Program-made: the position numbers and the translations under genes | Part shown: positions 24,161-32,649 of the stretch, piece after piece | Layout: every line of letters starts with the position of its first letter | Position numbering within the stretch: position 1 is the stretch's first letter | Origin: an uncultured Atopobiaceae bacterium | Lineage (GTDB): Bacteria; Actinomycetota; Coriobacteriia; Coriobacteriales; Atopobiaceae | Direction of reading: 5' to 3' | DNA length: 51,998 nt | Assembly (NCBI GenBank): GCA_947625405.1 | Contig: CANQOF010000013.1 | Span: forward strand, 1-51,998 | The notes under the pieces: generated by a model | What the model was told of the DNA's origin: nothing | Seen by the model: only the letters and a program-made list of their open reading frames with translations | Databases searched by the model: none

Positions 24161-25480
24161 ATGCTCAAGATCACGAAGTTCGGCGGCTCCTCGGTGGCCA
24201 CGGCCGCGCAGTTCAAGAAGATCAAGGACATCATCCGCGCCGACAGCGCGAGGCGCTTCGTGGTGGTCTCCGCCGCGGGCCGGCGCTTCCCGGACGACAA
24301 CAAGGTGACGGACCTCCTCTACCTCGTGTGCGCGCACCGCGCCTACCACGTGGATGCCACCGACCTCCTCGAGGACGTGGAGGAGCGCTTCCTCGCCATC
24401 AAGGACGGCCTCGGCCTCACCTTCCCCGTGGCGGAGAAGTTCGCCGAGTTCGCGAGCCATATCGGGAGCGATTCCGAGGAGTACATCGTCTCGCGCGGCG
24501 AGTGGTTCACGGCGCATCTCATGGCCGAATACCTCGGGCTTCCCTTCGTGGACGCCGCGGACGTGATCGTCTTCCACCACGACGGTACCTTGAACGAGGA
24601 GCGCACCGACGAGCTCGTGCGCGCCACGGTGAAGCGCCTCGGGAAGTTCTGCATGCCGGGCTTCTACGGAGCCACGAGCGACGGCGAGATCAAGCTCATG
24701 GAGCGTGGCGGCGGCGATATCACGGGTTCGCTCCTCGCGCGGGCGCTCTCGGCCGACCTCTACGAAAACTGGACCGACGTCTCGGGCTTCCTCTCGGCCG
24801 ATCCCTCGCTCGTGGACGAGCCGCGCACGATCGACCGCATCACGTTCGACGAGATGCGCGAGCTCTCCTACATGGGCGCGAGCGTGCTCCACGAGGACGC
24901 GATCTTCCCCGTGCGCGAGGCGAACATCCCGATTCAGATCCTCAACACGAACGATCCCGAAAACACCGGCACCATCATCCGCGAGCACGTGGAGCATCAC
25001 GAGGGAGATCCCGTGGTCACGGGCATCGCCGGGCGCAAGGACTTCCTCTCCGTCTACGTGGACAAGACGCACCTCTCGAACATGGTCGGCGCGCTTCGCC
25101 GCGTGCTCGCGATCTTCGAGCGCTACGGCATTTCGATCGAGCACCTGCCCACGGGCATCGATTCCTTTTCCGTGGTGGTGAACGCGGCCGACGTGAAGAA
25201 CTCGATCTACTCGATCGTGCGTGACATCAAGGAGGAGCTCGAGCCTGACGAGGTGAAGGTGATCGACGGGCTCGCACTCGTATCGGTCGTCGGGCGCAAC
25301 ATGTCGAAGCGGCCGGGCACGTCGGGAAAGATCCTCACGACGCTCGGCGATGCGGGTATTAACGTGAGGATGATCTCGCAGAGCTCCCAGGAGATCACCA
25401 TCATCGTGGGCGTGAACGAACGCGACTTCGCCGAGACGGTGCGGCGCGTCTACGACGCCTTCGTGCGCGAGGAGGTTTAG
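24161..25480 (+). CDS. lysC: Aspartate kinase
   Basis: This enzyme phosphorylates aspartate, the committed step for Lys, Thr and Met. The 439-residue monofunctional enzyme begins with KFGGSSVATAAQFKKI, the hallmark of the family. ERGGGDITGSLLARAL and MSYMGASVLHEDA-like YMGASVLHEDAIFPV follow. Two C-terminal ACT domains are suggested by VTGIAGRKDFLSVYVD and VSVVGRNMSKRPGTSGKIL, the sites of feedback by lysine and/or threonine in relatives. A ribosome site CCGGAGGTTCC precedes the ATG. It is co-transcribed with hom and asd. Confidence 0.95.
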   Translation: MLKITKFGGSSVATAAQFKKIKDIIRADSARRFVVVSAAGRRFPDDNKVTDLLYLVCAHRAYHVDATDLLEDVEERFLAIKDGLGLTFPVAEKFAEFASHIGSDSEEYIVSRGEWFTAHLMAEYLGLPFVDAADVIVFHHDGTLNEERTDELVRATVKRLGKFCMPGFYGATSDGEIKLMERGGGDITGSLLARALSADLYENWTDVSGFLSADPSLVDEPRTIDRITFDEMRELSYMGASVLHEDAIFPVREANIPIQILNTNDPENTGTIIREHVEHHEGDPVVTGIAGRKDFLSVYVDKTHLSNMVGALRRVLAIFERYGISIEHLPTGIDSFSVVVNAADVKNSIYSIVRDIKEELEPDEVKVIDGLALVSVVGRNMSKRPGTSGKILTTLGDAGINVRMISQSSQEITIIVGVNERDFAETVRRVYDAFVREEV

Positions 25481-25484
25481 CGCT

Positions 25485-26696
25485 ATGGCTGATGAGCGTG
25501 TGTTCGCCGAGGCCGCGGCCGAGGAGCCGCTTTCCGAGCTCGAGCCCGCGGACGCCTTCCCCGGGGCCACGGCGGAGCTCGTGGCGCTGAACGACGAGCT
25601 CGCGAAGCTCCCGACGGGCGCCACGCTCGCCGAGAAGGTGGCCGAGAAGGGCGGGCTCGACGTGGCCGTCGTGGGCGCAACGGGCGCCGTGGGGAGGCAG
25701 ATGATCGATTGCCTCGCCGAGCGCGACTTCCCGCTTCGGCGCCTGCGCGTGCTCGGCAGCGCGCGTACGGCGGGAGAGACTCTTCCCTGGCAGGGAAACG
25801 CGCACCTCGCGGCTGATGACCTCGAGCTCCACGAGGGCACGGCGGAGGCTCTCGCCGGAGTCGACCTCATCCTCGGCGCCGCGGCGAACGACATCGCCAT
25901 GGCGCTCTACCCGGCCGCCGCGAAGGAGGGCGCGATCGTCGTCGACAACTCGTCGGCGTTTCGCCTGCTTCCCGAGGTGCCGCTCGTGGTGCCCGAGATC
26001 AACGCGACCGACGTGGCCGAGAGCCACGGCATCATCGCGAACCCCAACTGCGCGACCATCATCTGCCTCGTGGCGGCGTGGCCGCTCGCGAAGGCCGCGG
26101 GGCTGCGCTCGATGGTCGTCTCCACCTACCAAGCGGCTTCCGGCGCGGGACGCCGCGGCATGGAGGAGCTCGTGGCTGAGGAGGCCGCACTCGCCCTCGG
26201 CGAGCCCGTGCCCGAGCCGAGCGCCTTCGCCTACCAACTCGCCTTGAACCTCATCCCGCAGATCGGCGGCTTCGACGCGCGCGGCTACACCTCCGAGGAG
26301 ATGAAGCTCCAGAACGAGGGGCGCAAGATCATGCACCTGCCCGCGCTTCGCGTGGGGTGTACGTGCGTGCGCGTGCCGGTGATGCGCTCGCACGCGGAGA
26401 GCGTGGCGCTTCGCTTCGAAAGGCCGATCACGCCGGCCGAGGCGCGCGAGCTCCTTCGCGGCGCTCCCGGCGTGAGGCTCGTGGACGAGCCGGCGGTGGA
26501 GCCGCCCGCGCGGCGCTACCCGATGCCACTCGACACGTCGGATCAGGACCTCGTGTACGTGGGCCGCATCCGCGAGGATCTCGGCGCCGAGGATCCCTCG
26601 CGCGCGCTCGAGCTCTGGTGCTGCGGCGACCAGATCCGCAAGGGCGCGGCCACGAACACCGTCCAGATCGCCGAGCTCTTGCTCGCGGGAGAGTAG
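25485..26696 (+). CDS. asd: Aspartate-semialdehyde dehydrogenase with an N-terminal extension
   Basis: This enzyme reduces aspartyl phosphate to aspartate semialdehyde. The catalytic Cys is in ANPNCATI, the Rossmann motif in VVGATGAVGRQM, and the His/Arg-containing LRVGCTCVRVPVMRSHAE segment is present. At 403 residues it is about 55 longer than typical. The extension (residues 1-55, acidic and Ala-rich, MADERVFAEAAAEEPLSELE) lies before the Rossmann fold. The ATG at 25485 has GGAGG just upstream inside the lysC end, 4 nt from the lysC stop, so the extension is probably real and the pair is translationally coupled. Confidence 0.94.
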   Translation: MADERVFAEAAAEEPLSELEPADAFPGATAELVALNDELAKLPTGATLAEKVAEKGGLDVAVVGATGAVGRQMIDCLAERDFPLRRLRVLGSARTAGETLPWQGNAHLAADDLELHEGTAEALAGVDLILGAAANDIAMALYPAAAKEGAIVVDNSSAFRLLPEVPLVVPEINATDVAESHGIIANPNCATIICLVAAWPLAKAAGLRSMVVSTYQAASGAGRRGMEELVAEEAALALGEPVPEPSAFAYQLALNLIPQIGGFDARGYTSEEMKLQNEGRKIMHLPALRVGCTCVRVPVMRSHAESVALRFERPITPAEARELLRGAPGVRLVDEPAVEPPARRYPMPLDTSDQDLVYVGRIREDLGAEDPSRALELWCCGDQIRKGAATNTVQIAELLLAGE

Positions 26697-26705
26697 GGGA
26701 GCGCC

Positions 26706-27353
26706 ATGGCGAAGAAGCGGAGCGCCAAGCGCGCGAAGGAGCGAGCGCAGGCGCAAGCCGCCGCGCAGGCCAGGAAACTCCGCTGGGCCGAGGTGGTGTT
26801 TGCCTTGCTCGCCCTCGTGTTCTCGCTTTTCCCGTGGGTGGCGGCGCCCGAGTGGATCATCACGCTCGACGAGCTCACCTCGAACGCGAACTTCGCGCTC
26901 GAGGTGAACCCGAACTACGGGCCGCTCAACTTCGCCGACCTCGCGGTGCAGCTCGCAAACGCCTTCGACGAGCCCACGCTCACGTGGATGCTCGGCGCGG
27001 CCGAGGCGCTCTGGGTGGCGGCCCTCACGTTCATCGCGCTCGGCGTCTTCGGCACGCTCACCCATAAGATCTTCGGCGAGCAGCAGCTCAGGCGCTTCAT
27101 GGCGTGGGGCTCGGCCTTCACGATCGCCGCGTGCGCGGTGTCGATTGCCTTCTCGCCCATCTCCGGTTCGGCCTTCTTCGCGCACTTCTCCGAGGCGCAC
27201 GAGGGGCTCGCGGGCTATCTCTCCTACGTGGGCGGCGCGGAGGTCACGCAACAGGGCTTCGGTCCGGAGATCTGGCTCTTCATCTCCCTCGGCTTCGCGA
27301 TCGCCGCCTTCGCCTGCGCCATCGCCGAGACGATCAAGGTCCAGCAAGAGTAG
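26706..27353 (+). CDS. Four-helix integral membrane protein, unknown function
   Basis: The 215-residue product starts with a very basic cytoplasmic segment (MAKKRSAKRAKERAQAQAAA). About four membrane helices follow (VVFALLALVFSLFPWVA; WVAALTFIALGVFGTL; FTIAACAVSIAF; LFISLGFAIAAFACAIAE). The ATG is 9 nt after the asd stop, with GGGGAGCGCC upstream, so it is probably the last gene of the hom operon. No transporter signature is seen. A role in amino-acid export would be a guess from position only. Confidence 0.7.
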   Translation: MAKKRSAKRAKERAQAQAAAQARKLRWAEVVFALLALVFSLFPWVAAPEWIITLDELTSNANFALEVNPNYGPLNFADLAVQLANAFDEPTLTWMLGAAEALWVAALTFIALGVFGTLTHKIFGEQQLRRFMAWGSAFTIAACAVSIAFSPISGSAFFAHFSEAHEGLAGYLSYVGGAEVTQQGFGPEIWLFISLGFAIAAFACAIAETIKVQQE

Positions 27354-27436
27354 TAATCCCTCCTTGGCCGAAGCGCGTCTTCGTTCGCGGATTAGTCCGC
27401 ACACTCCCATGGCATCAGGGTATGAGGGCTTTTGAT

Positions 27437-27454
27437 ATGCCAAATCGTTGGCAT
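27437..27454. promoter_or_regulatory. Perfect inverted repeat upstream of the permease gene, candidate operator
   Basis: ATGCCAA-ATCG-TTGGCAT is a perfect 7-bp dyad with a 4-bp centre, 56 bp before the permease start and in its only upstream gap. Its size and symmetry fit a dimeric repressor site. No regulator gene is adjacent. Confidence 0.5.
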
Positions 27455-27509
27455 GTTTGAAGCTCGTTGCACGGAACGTACCTGAAGCACGTGGGGGAGT
27501 TGACCACAT

Positions 27510-28997
27510 ATGTCGGAGGACGCCACCAGACAGAGCGCACCGACCACGAACGCAGCGATGCCGAAACAGGCGGCCCCCACCTACGATCACCTCGCCTTCC
27601 CTGACGCCGAGTCGAGGGAGCTTCGCGAGGACGACCCCACGGCCATGAAGGATCCGTCCACCCAGAACACGGGCTTCGCCAAGACGCTCACCATCTTCGA
27701 CATGGTTGTCTACGGCCTCATCTTCATGGTGCCGATCGCGCCCTTCTCCATCTACGGCAACGTCTTCCAAACCTCGAACGGCATGCCTGCGCTCGCCTAC
27801 CTCATCGGTATGGTGGCCATGCTCTTCACGGCCCTCTCCTTCGGCGTGATGGTGAGGCTCTATCCCTCGTCGGGCTCGATCTTCACGTACGCCTCCAAGG
27901 GCATCGGTCGCGGCATCGGCTTCGTCACGGGCTGGTTGATGCTGCTCCAGTACCTCATCTGCCCGAACCTCATGTACATCCTCGCGGGCATCGCGCTCCA
28001 GGAATACTTCCCCGAGATCCCGGTCTGGGTGTGGTGCCTCATCTTCATGGCCTTCGTCACGCTCGTCACGCTCCGCGGCGTGGAGACGACGATCATCATC
28101 GACCGCTTCGCCCTCGTGGCCGAGCTCATCGTGCTCTTCCTCTTCATGGGCTTCGGCCTCGCCTACGTCGTCGGTCACCCGGCGACGAGCCACTTCAGCG
28201 CGACGGCCATCGTGAACCCGCCCAAGTTCTCCTTCAACGCGATGATGGGCGCGGTCGCCCTTTCCGCGCTCTCCTACGTGGGCTTCGGCTCCGTCGCCAC
28301 CCTCACGGAAGAGGCCAAGGACGGCCCGCGCGGCGTCTCCAAGGCGATCATCCTCATCGTCCTCATCCTCGGCTGCCTCTTCTTCCTCATGTGCTACATC
28401 GCCACGTGCGTCGACCCCACCGGCCAGCTCATGGCCAAGGATTGGGATAACGGCTTCTACGTGCTCGCGTCGCTCGTGGGCGGCGACTGGTTCGGCGTCG
28501 TGTGCGTCGTGGCCATCGCGCTCGCCCAGGGCGTCTTCACCGGCATGGCCGGCCAGACCTCGGTGGCGCGCATCCTCTACATCATGGGAAAGTCCGGCGC
28601 CCTTCCGCGCTTCCTCGGCAAGATGAACGCCAAGACCAAGACGCCGACCCAGGCCACGCTCTTCGTGAGCGCCTTCTCGCTCGCGACGCTCTTCATCCTC
28701 ATCCCGCTTGGGATGGACACGGTGGCCGAGTTCCAGAACTTCGGCGCGCTTTCCACGTACTGCCTCTTGAACATCGTGGTCATCTGGCACTGCTGGATCA
28801 AGGAGGACGAGCGCCACCAGCCCTTCCGGCTCCTCATCTGCCCGGCCATCGGCGCCATCGTCGTGGGCTACATCTTCTGCTCGCTGAGCCTCGTGCCGAT
28901 CATCGTCGGCATCTGCTGGACCATCGCCGGCATCATCTACTACGTGGTCCAAACCCGCGTGCGCCACGTGGCCATCGACCTCGGCGACATGGAGTAA
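27510..28997 (+). CDS. APC-superfamily amino acid/polyamine permease
   Basis: The 495-residue protein has a ~50-residue soluble N-terminus and about twelve membrane helices. TM1 contains TLTIFDMVVYGLIFMVPIAP, matching the unwound helix of APC transporters. YPSSGSIFTYASKGIGRGIG is the classic family motif, and GSVATLTEEAKDGPRGVSKA lies after TM6. MGKSGALPRFLGKMNAKTKTPTQA is the cytoplasmic loop typical of APC proteins. It would import an amino acid or amine by proton symport or exchange. The substrate is not deducible. GTGGGGGAGTTG precedes the ATG. A perfect dyad lies upstream. Confidence 0.9.
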   Translation: MSEDATRQSAPTTNAAMPKQAAPTYDHLAFPDAESRELREDDPTAMKDPSTQNTGFAKTLTIFDMVVYGLIFMVPIAPFSIYGNVFQTSNGMPALAYLIGMVAMLFTALSFGVMVRLYPSSGSIFTYASKGIGRGIGFVTGWLMLLQYLICPNLMYILAGIALQEYFPEIPVWVWCLIFMAFVTLVTLRGVETTIIIDRFALVAELIVLFLFMGFGLAYVVGHPATSHFSATAIVNPPKFSFNAMMGAVALSALSYVGFGSVATLTEEAKDGPRGVSKAIILIVLILGCLFFLMCYIATCVDPTGQLMAKDWDNGFYVLASLVGGDWFGVVCVVAIALAQGVFTGMAGQTSVARILYIMGKSGALPRFLGKMNAKTKTPTQATLFVSAFSLATLFILIPLGMDTVAEFQNFGALSTYCLLNIVVIWHCWIKEDERHQPFRLLICPAIGAIVVGYIFCSLSLVPIIVGICWTIAGIIYYVVQTRVRHVAIDLGDME

Positions 28998-29016
28998 GGC
29001 GCCCTTCTGGCCCCAC

Positions 29017-29165
29017 AAGACAGTGGGGACGGAGCTTTCGTCTTGCGACAAGCCGTCTACCTGCGCCTTTGTCAAGACAGAAGGTCCGTCCCCACTGTCT
29101 TGCGACGTTTTCGCAGGTAGATGCGTCACGCGCAAGACAAAAGGTCCGTCCCCACTGTCTCGTCT
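29017..29165. repeat. Long copy of the GACAGTGGGGACGG repeat, copy A
   Basis: About 150 bp beginning CAAGACAGTGGGGACGGAGC. It contains three palindromic units and an internal 10-bp dyad (TCTACCTGCG / CGCAGGTAGA). It is nearly identical, in the same orientation, to 32336-32525, so the two copies flank precursor genes 1 and 2 and the flavin oxidoreductase. Confidence 0.85.
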
Positions 29166-29284
29166 CCACTGTCATGTCGTTCACGAACTCTCCTCGACTC
29201 GTACGCGAAAGGCAGCCGCGAATACATGAAAGCGCAGGTACAGGCTCCGTTCGCGGCTTCGGCCTTCGCGGGGGGCAACGTCAT

Positions 29285-29292
29285 GGATAATC
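29285..29292 (+). promoter_or_regulatory. Conserved GGATAATC element of precursor gene 1
   Basis: GGATAATC starts 42 nt before the ATG. The same octamer or a close variant lies 44 nt before precursor genes 3, 4 and 5. It may be a -10 box (GATAAT) or a regulator site. Confidence 0.6.
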
Positions 29293-29326
29293 GTCCCCAG
29301 TTCTCGATGTGCGGAAAGGAAGACTG

Positions 29327-29716
29327 ATGAACGAGAAGATCCAGAAGTTCTATGAGGCCGTCTCCACCGACGAGGCGCTCCAAGCAGAGCTCACCACCGT
29401 GACGGAGGGGGTCGTCGTCGACGGCGTCTCCGAGAGGCAGGCGCGCCAGGCCATGGCCGAGGCCGTCGCCGCCTTCGCCGCGGCCCACGATCTCGACCTC
29501 ACCGCGGCCGACATCCTCGCCGCCGACGCCGAGCAGCCCGAGGGCGAGATCTCCGAGGCCGAGCTCGAAGCGGTCACCGGCGGCGTGAAGTGCGGGTGCT
29601 TCATCGTCGGCGCGGCCACGGGTTGCGGCTGCTTCATCAGCGGCAGCAGGAAGAACATGATCAACCAGGGCGACGATACGCACACGAAGCACTGCCCGAT
29701 CGTCGGCGGCTACTAA
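29327..29716 (+). CDS. Nif11-like leader precursor peptide 1, Cys-rich core
   Basis: The 129-residue product has a Nif11-type leader (MNEKIQKFYEAVSTDEALQA, then AEAVAAFAAAHDLDLT and SEAELEAVTGG). The double glycine at residues ~85-86 is the expected cut site of a C39-type leader peptidase. The ~43-residue core begins VKCGCFIVGAATGCGCFISG and ends HTKHCPIVGGY. It has five Cys: two CxC pairs 8 residues apart and one near the end. The core has few Ser/Thr compared with lanthipeptides. GGAAAGGAAGACTG precedes the ATG. Product and activity are unknown; a modified, secreted peptide natural product is the best family-based inference. Confidence 0.85.
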   Translation: MNEKIQKFYEAVSTDEALQAELTTVTEGVVVDGVSERQARQAMAEAVAAFAAAHDLDLTAADILAADAEQPEGEISEAELEAVTGGVKCGCFIVGAATGCGCFISGSRKNMINQGDDTHTKHCPIVGGY

Positions 29717-29772
29717 TCGCTCTCGCGGGCGACGCCTCGTCCGGGTCGTGCGATTGTTTGGAGGAGAGATCG

Positions 29773-30159
29773 ATGAACGAGAAGATCCAGCGGTTCTATG
29801 AAGCCGTCTCGGCCGACGAGGGGCTCCAAGCCGAGCTCGGCGCTGCGGTGGAGGGCGTCGAGCTCGAAGGCGTCTCCGAGGAGGAGGCGCGGGCCGCCAT
29901 CGCGGAGGTCGTGGCCGCCTTCTCGGCCGAGCACGACCTCGACCTCACCGTCGAGGACATCCTCGCGGCCGACGCGGAAGCCGTCGAGGGACAGCTCTCG
30001 GAAGGCGAGCTCGAAGCCGTTGCGGGCGGCTCGAGCGGCTGCGCGTGCGTGATCATCGGCATGTTCAGGGGCTGCGGTTGCTTCATCGGCGGCGCGGCGA
30101 AGACGCAGGGCGTCACCGGCGGGGAGTACACCGCCTGCCCCATCATGGTCGGCCTCTAA
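29773..30159 (+). CDS. Nif11-like leader precursor peptide 2, Cys-rich core
   Basis: The 128-residue paralogue has leader MNEKIQRFYEAVSADEGLQA, helical middle and SEGELEAVAGG cut site. The core starts SSGCACVIIGMFRGCGCFIG, with the same CxC-x8-CxC signature, and ends with TACPIMVGL, so again five Cys and a C-terminal Cys-Pro-Ile. The ATG has GGAGGAGAGATCG upstream. It starts 56 nt after precursor 1 with no terminator or GGATAATC element between them, so the two are probably co-transcribed. A hairpin at 30192 follows. Confidence 0.85.
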   Translation: MNEKIQRFYEAVSADEGLQAELGAAVEGVELEGVSEEEARAAIAEVVAAFSAEHDLDLTVEDILAADAEAVEGQLSEGELEAVAGGSSGCACVIIGMFRGCGCFIGGAAKTQGVTGGEYTACPIMVGL

Positions 30160-30191
30160 GCCCACCTGCCACTTAGGGCACACGAGAGGGA

Positions 30192-30219
30192 AGAGGGGAG
30201 GCCTCAGGGCCTCCCCTCT
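30192..30219. terminator. Bidirectional hairpin between converging genes
   Basis: A perfect 12-bp stem AGAGGGGAGGCC / GGCCTCCCCTCT with a 4-nt loop lies between precursor 2 (plus) and the oxidoreductase (minus). U-tracts are poor on both sides. It probably ends both transcripts. Confidence 0.6.
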
Positions 30220-30253
30220 CGCATTTCGCAGCTCAGACGGAGGGATTCACGAG

Positions 30254-32245
30254 CTAGATGTTGTTGCCGACCTCGAAGCCGTCCCAAACGGACGTGAGGA
30301 TCGTGCCCACGCGGCGCTCGTCGCCGATCACGTAGACCGTCTGGCCGGCGGCCTGCAGCTCGGCGGCCATGGACGCGCGCGGCCTCAGGCCCACGGCCAT
30401 CACGATCGTGTCGGCCTCGAGCGTGCGCTCGGCACCGTCGACCTCGACGATGGCCCTGCCGTCCTCGATGCGATTGAGCTTCGCGCTCGTGAGCACCTCG
30501 ACGTCGTGGTAGGCGAGGAGGTCGCCCATCATCTGCGCGTTCATCGCGGGCGCGGGCGCGCCGGCGGCCATGATCTTCGGGAGCATCTCCACGACCGTGA
30601 CCTTCTTGCCCTCCTGCGCCCAGCCGAGCGCGCACTCGCAGCCCACCGAGCCGCCGCCGACGACGATCACGGACGAGCCGACCTTCTCCGGCTGCTCGAG
30701 CGCGGTGATGGAGTCGACGGCCTTTGGGTCGTCGGTGCCGGGGACGGGCGGGATCGTGGGCTCGGCACCCGTTGCGAGGATGACGACGTCAGGCTTCTTC
30801 TTGCAGATGCTCTCCACATCCATCGCCTTGCTGAGGTGCACGTCCACGTCGAGGTGGTCGAGCATGTGCTGGTACCACTCGTTGAGCTCGGCGATCTCGT
30901 GCTTGAAGGAGTGCGAGCCGGCCACCACGAGCTCGCCGCCGAGGGCGTCCTTCGCTTCGTAGAGGTCCACGTCGTGGCCGCGCAGGGCCGCCACGCGCGC
31001 GGCCTCCATGCCGGCGACGCCGCCGCCCACCACGAGCACGTCCTTCTCGCGGAAGACAGGCTTGTAGGCCATGCGAAGTTCGCGCTGGGCCTGCGGGTTC
31101 ACGGCGCAGGAGCAGGGCACGCCGTCGCCCAGGCGCTGGATGCAGCCGATATTGCAGGCGATGCACGGACGCACGTGGCTCTCGCGCCCGGAGAGCACCT
31201 TGTTCGGGTAGTCCGGGTCGGCGAGCGACTGGCGCGCGAGCGAGATGGCGGTGAGCGCGCCCTCTGCCACGGCCTTCTCGGCGATGGCGGCGTCGTCCAT
31301 GCGCCCTGCGCCCATCGTGGGGATGCTCACGGCCGCGGTTGCCTTGGCTGCGAGCTCCACGAAGAAGCCCTTCGGCATGTACATCGGCGGGCAGGCGTAG
31401 TAGTAGGAGTCGTAGGTGCCGGTGTCGATGGAGAGGCCGTCGTAGCCGTAGCTCTCGAGGAGCTTGCAGATCTCCACGCCCTCCTCGAGCGTGCGGCCGC
31501 GCTCGTCCTCGCCGGTGAGGGTGGCGGTGTTCCAGTCCTTCACGAAGGACTTGATGCCGAGGCGCATCGTGACGGGCCACGCCTCGCCACAGGTTTGCTT
31601 GATGCCCTCGACGATGAGGCGCGCTGCGCGCAGGCGATTCTCAAGCGGGCCACCCCACTCGTCGCCTCGGGTGTTCGTCATCGCCATGCCGAACTGGTCG
31701 AGGAGGTAGCCCCAGTGCATCGCGTGGATCTCGATGCCCGCGTAGCCGGCCTGCTTGGCCACGGCGGCGCTTTGGATCATGAGGTCGATCTTCGTCTTGA
31801 TCTGATCGACCGTGAGCTCGGGGGAGCGCATGTCCGTCGTGCCCCACACGGGATCGGGCGAGGGGGCGGGAAGATAGGGGTAGTTGCGCCCGAGGCCCAT
31901 GGAGATCATCGCGAAGACCTTCGCGTCGTAGGCGCCGCAGCGCTCGTTCAGCTCGGTGGAGGTGTCGATGTAGGCCGCGGGGTTCGCGAGGATGGCCGGG
32001 CCGAGCGCGCAGAAGGGGTCCACCTTGTCGTCGGTGGTGGTGGCGCCGGTGAAGATGAGGCCGAAGCCGCCGCGGGCGCGACGCGCGTAGTACTCGATGG
32101 CCTCGTGGGTGAAGCCGCCGGTGGGGTTGAAGAGCTGCGCGCCGCCCATGGGCGCCATGCAGAAGCGGTTCTTGATCGTGACGTCGCGGATCTTGAACGG
32201 GGTCGCGAGGATGGGGTAGGGGCAGTGGCGTTCGTGGCTTGACAT
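30254..32245 (-). CDS. NADH:flavin oxidoreductase, old-yellow-enzyme / dienoyl-CoA-reductase type (FMN, 4Fe-4S, FAD)
   Basis: The 663-residue protein has an N-terminal FMN-binding TIM barrel (TIKNRFCMAPMGG; AGYAGIEIHAMHWGYLLDQF). An Fe-S cluster site follows at C361, C364, C368 and C380, exactly the C-x2-C-x3-C-x11-C spacing of FadH-type 2,4-dienoyl-CoA reductase. The C-terminal half has two nucleotide-binding folds (VLVVGGGVAGMEAA for FAD; VIVVGGGSVGCECA for NAD(P)H). Relatives include dienoyl-CoA reductases, trimethylamine dehydrogenase and the BaiCD/BaiH bile-acid enzymes, so an enoate or similar unsaturated substrate is likely but unidentified. The ATG at 32245 follows GGAAAGGAGCGCC. It lies between precursor genes 2 and 3, on the opposite strand. 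Confidence 0.92.
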   Translation of the reverse strand: MSSHERHCPYPILATPFKIRDVTIKNRFCMAPMGGAQLFNPTGGFTHEAIEYYARRARGGFGLIFTGATTTDDKVDPFCALGPAILANPAAYIDTSTELNERCGAYDAKVFAMISMGLGRNYPYLPAPSPDPVWGTTDMRSPELTVDQIKTKIDLMIQSAAVAKQAGYAGIEIHAMHWGYLLDQFGMAMTNTRGDEWGGPLENRLRAARLIVEGIKQTCGEAWPVTMRLGIKSFVKDWNTATLTGEDERGRTLEEGVEICKLLESYGYDGLSIDTGTYDSYYYACPPMYMPKGFFVELAAKATAAVSIPTMGAGRMDDAAIAEKAVAEGALTAISLARQSLADPDYPNKVLSGRESHVRPCIACNIGCIQRLGDGVPCSCAVNPQAQRELRMAYKPVFREKDVLVVGGGVAGMEAARVAALRGHDVDLYEAKDALGGELVVAGSHSFKHEIAELNEWYQHMLDHLDVDVHLSKAMDVESICKKKPDVVILATGAEPTIPPVPGTDDPKAVDSITALEQPEKVGSSVIVVGGGSVGCECALGWAQEGKKVTVVEMLPKIMAAGAPAPAMNAQMMGDLLAYHDVEVLTSAKLNRIEDGRAIVEVDGAERTLEADTIVMAVGLRPRASMAAELQAAGQTVYVIGDERRVGTILTSVWDGFEVGNNI

Positions 32246-32335
32246 GGCGCTCCTTTCCTGCGCGCAAAAGATCGATACGCCAATTCTAAAGGAGCGCTCC
32301 ACTTGTACCGCGCACCGGCTGGCAGCCGGTCGCAA

Positions 32336-32525
32336 CAAGACAGTGGGGACGCGCAACAAGACAGTGAGGACGGAGCTTTCGTCTTGCGACAAGCCGTCTA
32401 CCTGCGCCTTTGCCAAGACAGAAGGTCCGTCCCCATTGTCTTGCGACGTTTTCGCAGGTAGATGCGTCACCCGCAAGACAGAAGGTCCGTCCCCATTGTC
32501 TTGCGCAGTCCCCACTGTCTTGCGC
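32336..32525. repeat. Long copy of the GACAGTGGGGACGG repeat, copy B
   Basis: It carries the same ~150-bp body as 29017-29165 in direct orientation, with an extra partial unit at each end. The family's hairpins could act as bidirectional terminators between the oxidoreductase promoter and precursor 3. Confidence 0.85.
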
Positions 32526-32529
32526 ACGA

Positions 32530-32649
32530 ATGGGGTGTGGTGGCGCACGAAAGTGCGCTTGTGTTTCACGATCGGTGCCTTGTGACGGATGCGGAAGCGC
32601 GTGGGGGATAATCACCCTCGGGATCGTCACCCAAGCGAAAGGAAGATCC
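32530..32649 (+). promoter_or_regulatory. Promoter and 5' leader of precursor gene 3, duplicated at precursor gene 5
   Basis: About 120 bp matches the region before precursor 5 (33698-33819) at roughly 85% by eye, much closer than the two coding regions. It includes GGATAATC at 32606, 44 nt before the ATG, then CACCCTCGGGATC and CAAGCGAAAGGAAGATCC. A perfect hairpin GCGCAC-GAAA-GTGCGC lies near 32544. Confidence 0.65.

Noticed and set aside
25401-29135. A 1244-codon open frame on the minus strand
   Set aside because: It runs antisense to lysC, asd and the permease, is extremely His/Arg/Glu-rich, and has no family features; long antisense frames are a by-product of high GC third positions.
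30254-32245. The flavoenzyme as a proven peptide-modifying enzyme
   Set aside because: Location is the only link; its domains are those of general enoate/dienoyl-CoA reductases. Kept only as a low-weight hypothesis.
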